Position numbers and translations under genes: made by a program. Positions 4,475 to 5,422 of a stretch of DNA of 5,422 nucleotides are shown here, piece after piece (within the stretch, counting starts at the first letter, position 1; each line of letters starts with the position of its first letter). The notes beneath the pieces were generated by a model that saw only the letters and a program-made list of their open reading frames with translations, searched no databases and had not been told where the DNA came from. This stretch comes from an uncultured Lacticaseibacillus sp. (GTDB lineage Bacteria; Bacillota; Bacilli; Lactobacillales; Lactobacillaceae), in NCBI GenBank assembly GCA_934293835.1, contig CAKQZO010000111.1, positions 1-5,422 on the forward strand, in the 5' to 3' direction.

Positions 4475-5422
4475 ATGCAATTCGAAACCCTTTTTTTGGA
4501 CAAAACGGCACAACTCAAGTTTGCGATGCTCCGAGCCCTGTCGAACTCGGCTGCGCGAAGCTTTACCATCGCCGATTTGAGCGATAAGGTACGCTTGTCA
4601 TATCAGCGCACGTACAACCTATTTCAAGAGTTGCTCGATGATTTTGCCACACTCACCTCTCAATCCCCTGCAACCTTGCGTAAGGCCGCAATGAGTGGCC
4701 ACCCGCCGGTCACGCTCGACGCGTATCGCCTGTACTTATTGCATAACGCGATTGCTTTTGAATTCTTCGATTATCTCGTGCAAGGCCATCAGCCCAACAC
4801 TGACCGCTTCTGCCGCGAACACTTTGTGAGCCGCTCGACCCTCTCTCGCAAAACATCCCCCTTGCGCCGCTTCTTGATGGGTTATGGGCTCAAGCTGGCC
4901 ACCACCTCAGCCACCCTCACTGGTGGTGAGGCGCAGATCCGGCTATGTTTGCTCGCCATCTACTGGCATGCCACTCACGGAAGCACTTGGCCATTCATCG
5001 CGATCGATCATGGAGAGTTGATCCAGCAAGTCGCAGCCCTTCCCAAGCAGCACGATCCGCTCACGCACCAACGGCTGATGTATCTGCTGGCGATCTGTCG
5101 CCTGCGGATCGCGCAAGATCAGCATCTCAATTCTTCCCCTCCTTCACAGCTCGAAGCCCCTGGCTACTTGCCGGCCAAGAGCTTCCCGCAGCTAAGTAAT
5201 ACCCAACTCGCGGCGGAAAACCAATTCATTGCTTGGTACCAGGCGGACACCTTCCGTTTTGCGCCGACTTCTCTACCAGCACCCTTGCAAGCGGCGACGC
5301 CGATCGCAAGCAAAGTCACCACCGGGATTTTGAGTTGCTTAGCTAACTGCGACGAGCCGGGGCTTGACCGCTTGGCAACCCAACCGACCTTCCGCCAGAA
5401 CCTGTTGCGCGCAACCATTAAT
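4475..5422 (+). CDS. Mga-like transcription regulator, partial at right edge
   Basis: The first 316 codons are present, without a stop before the window ends. A full protein of roughly 500 residues would be expected. Two helix-turn-helix blocks appear at about 30-57 (TIADLSDKVRLSYQRTYNLF) and 108-140 (FVSRSTLSRKTSPLRRFL, then GYGLKL), followed by LTGGEAQIRLCLL and TWPF at 171-174. The same order and spacing occur in the divergent neighbour: LKQIASLTG/IADLSDKVR, LQGDEKRIR/LTGGEAQIR and GWPF/TWPF. The two are therefore paralogues, though diverged. The region after about 180 is helical and PRD-like in position, with a polar, proline-rich stretch at about 218-240. Codon use resembles its neighbours, with no obvious sign of recent transfer. 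The role is inferred as a DNA-binding regulator; no target operon is seen. Confidence 0.78.
   Translation, partial: MQFETLFLDKTAQLKFAMLRALSNSAARSFTIADLSDKVRLSYQRTYNLFQELLDDFATLTSQSPATLRKAAMSGHPPVTLDAYRLYLLHNAIAFEFFDYLVQGHQPNTDRFCREHFVSRSTLSRKTSPLRRFLMGYGLKLATTSATLTGGEAQIRLCLLAIYWHATHGSTWPFIAIDHGELIQQVAALPKQHDPLTHQRLMYLLAICRLRIAQDQHLNSSPPSQLEAPGYLPAKSFPQLSNTQLAAENQFIAWYQADTFRFAPTSLPAPLQAATPIASKVTTGILSCLANCDEPGLDRLATQPTFRQNLLRATIN

Noticed and set aside
5164..5418. 84-codon minus-strand open frame
   Set aside because: It is antisense to the clearly coding right Mga-like gene.

Overview
The window looks like chromosomal DNA of a low-to-moderate GC Gram-positive bacterium, most likely a lactic acid bacterium of the Lacticaseibacillus (Lactobacillus casei) type. 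The reasons are a T-box leader in front of serS, GGAGG-type ribosome binding sites, a thiol-type FNR-like (FLP) regulator of the kind described in L. casei, and two large Mga-type regulators. The genus is inferred from these features; no search was run.

Layout, left to right. Positions 1-221 hold no gene. They contain the serS terminator and then, on the minus strand, at least two very strong sigma-A promoters in tandem, with the -35 of a third cut by the window edge. All point out of the left end. The spacing and repeated initiation sequence resemble a ribosomal or other stable-RNA operon promoter array, but the transcribed gene lies outside. Positions 222-1502 (minus) are serS, seryl-tRNA synthetase, preceded by a complete T-box riboswitch with a UCC (Ser) specifier at about 1531-1740 and its own promoter at 1741-1775. 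Positions 1778-2452 (minus) are a CRP/FNR-family regulator. Its start overlaps the end of a 527-residue Mga-like regulator (2439-4022, minus), so these two form a translationally coupled pair. A 452-base AT-rich intergenic region follows. A second, divergent Mga-like regulator (4475 to beyond the right edge, plus) completes the window.

How they work together. serS is controlled by uncharged tRNA-Ser through the T-box. The regulator pair upstream of it has no terminator of its own, so its transcripts must run into the T-box leader, where the attenuator would end them or let them continue into serS. The two Mga-like proteins share the same two N-terminal helix-turn-helix blocks and are clearly paralogues facing each other across a shared control region, which suggests auto- or cross-regulation. 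No target operon of these regulators is visible in the window. I found no mobile element, CRISPR array or tRNA gene, and no clear evidence of a wholly new system. The most distinctive points are the Mga/FNR-like/T-box-serS arrangement, the divergent Mga pair, and the tandem promoter array with a palindrome over one -10 box.
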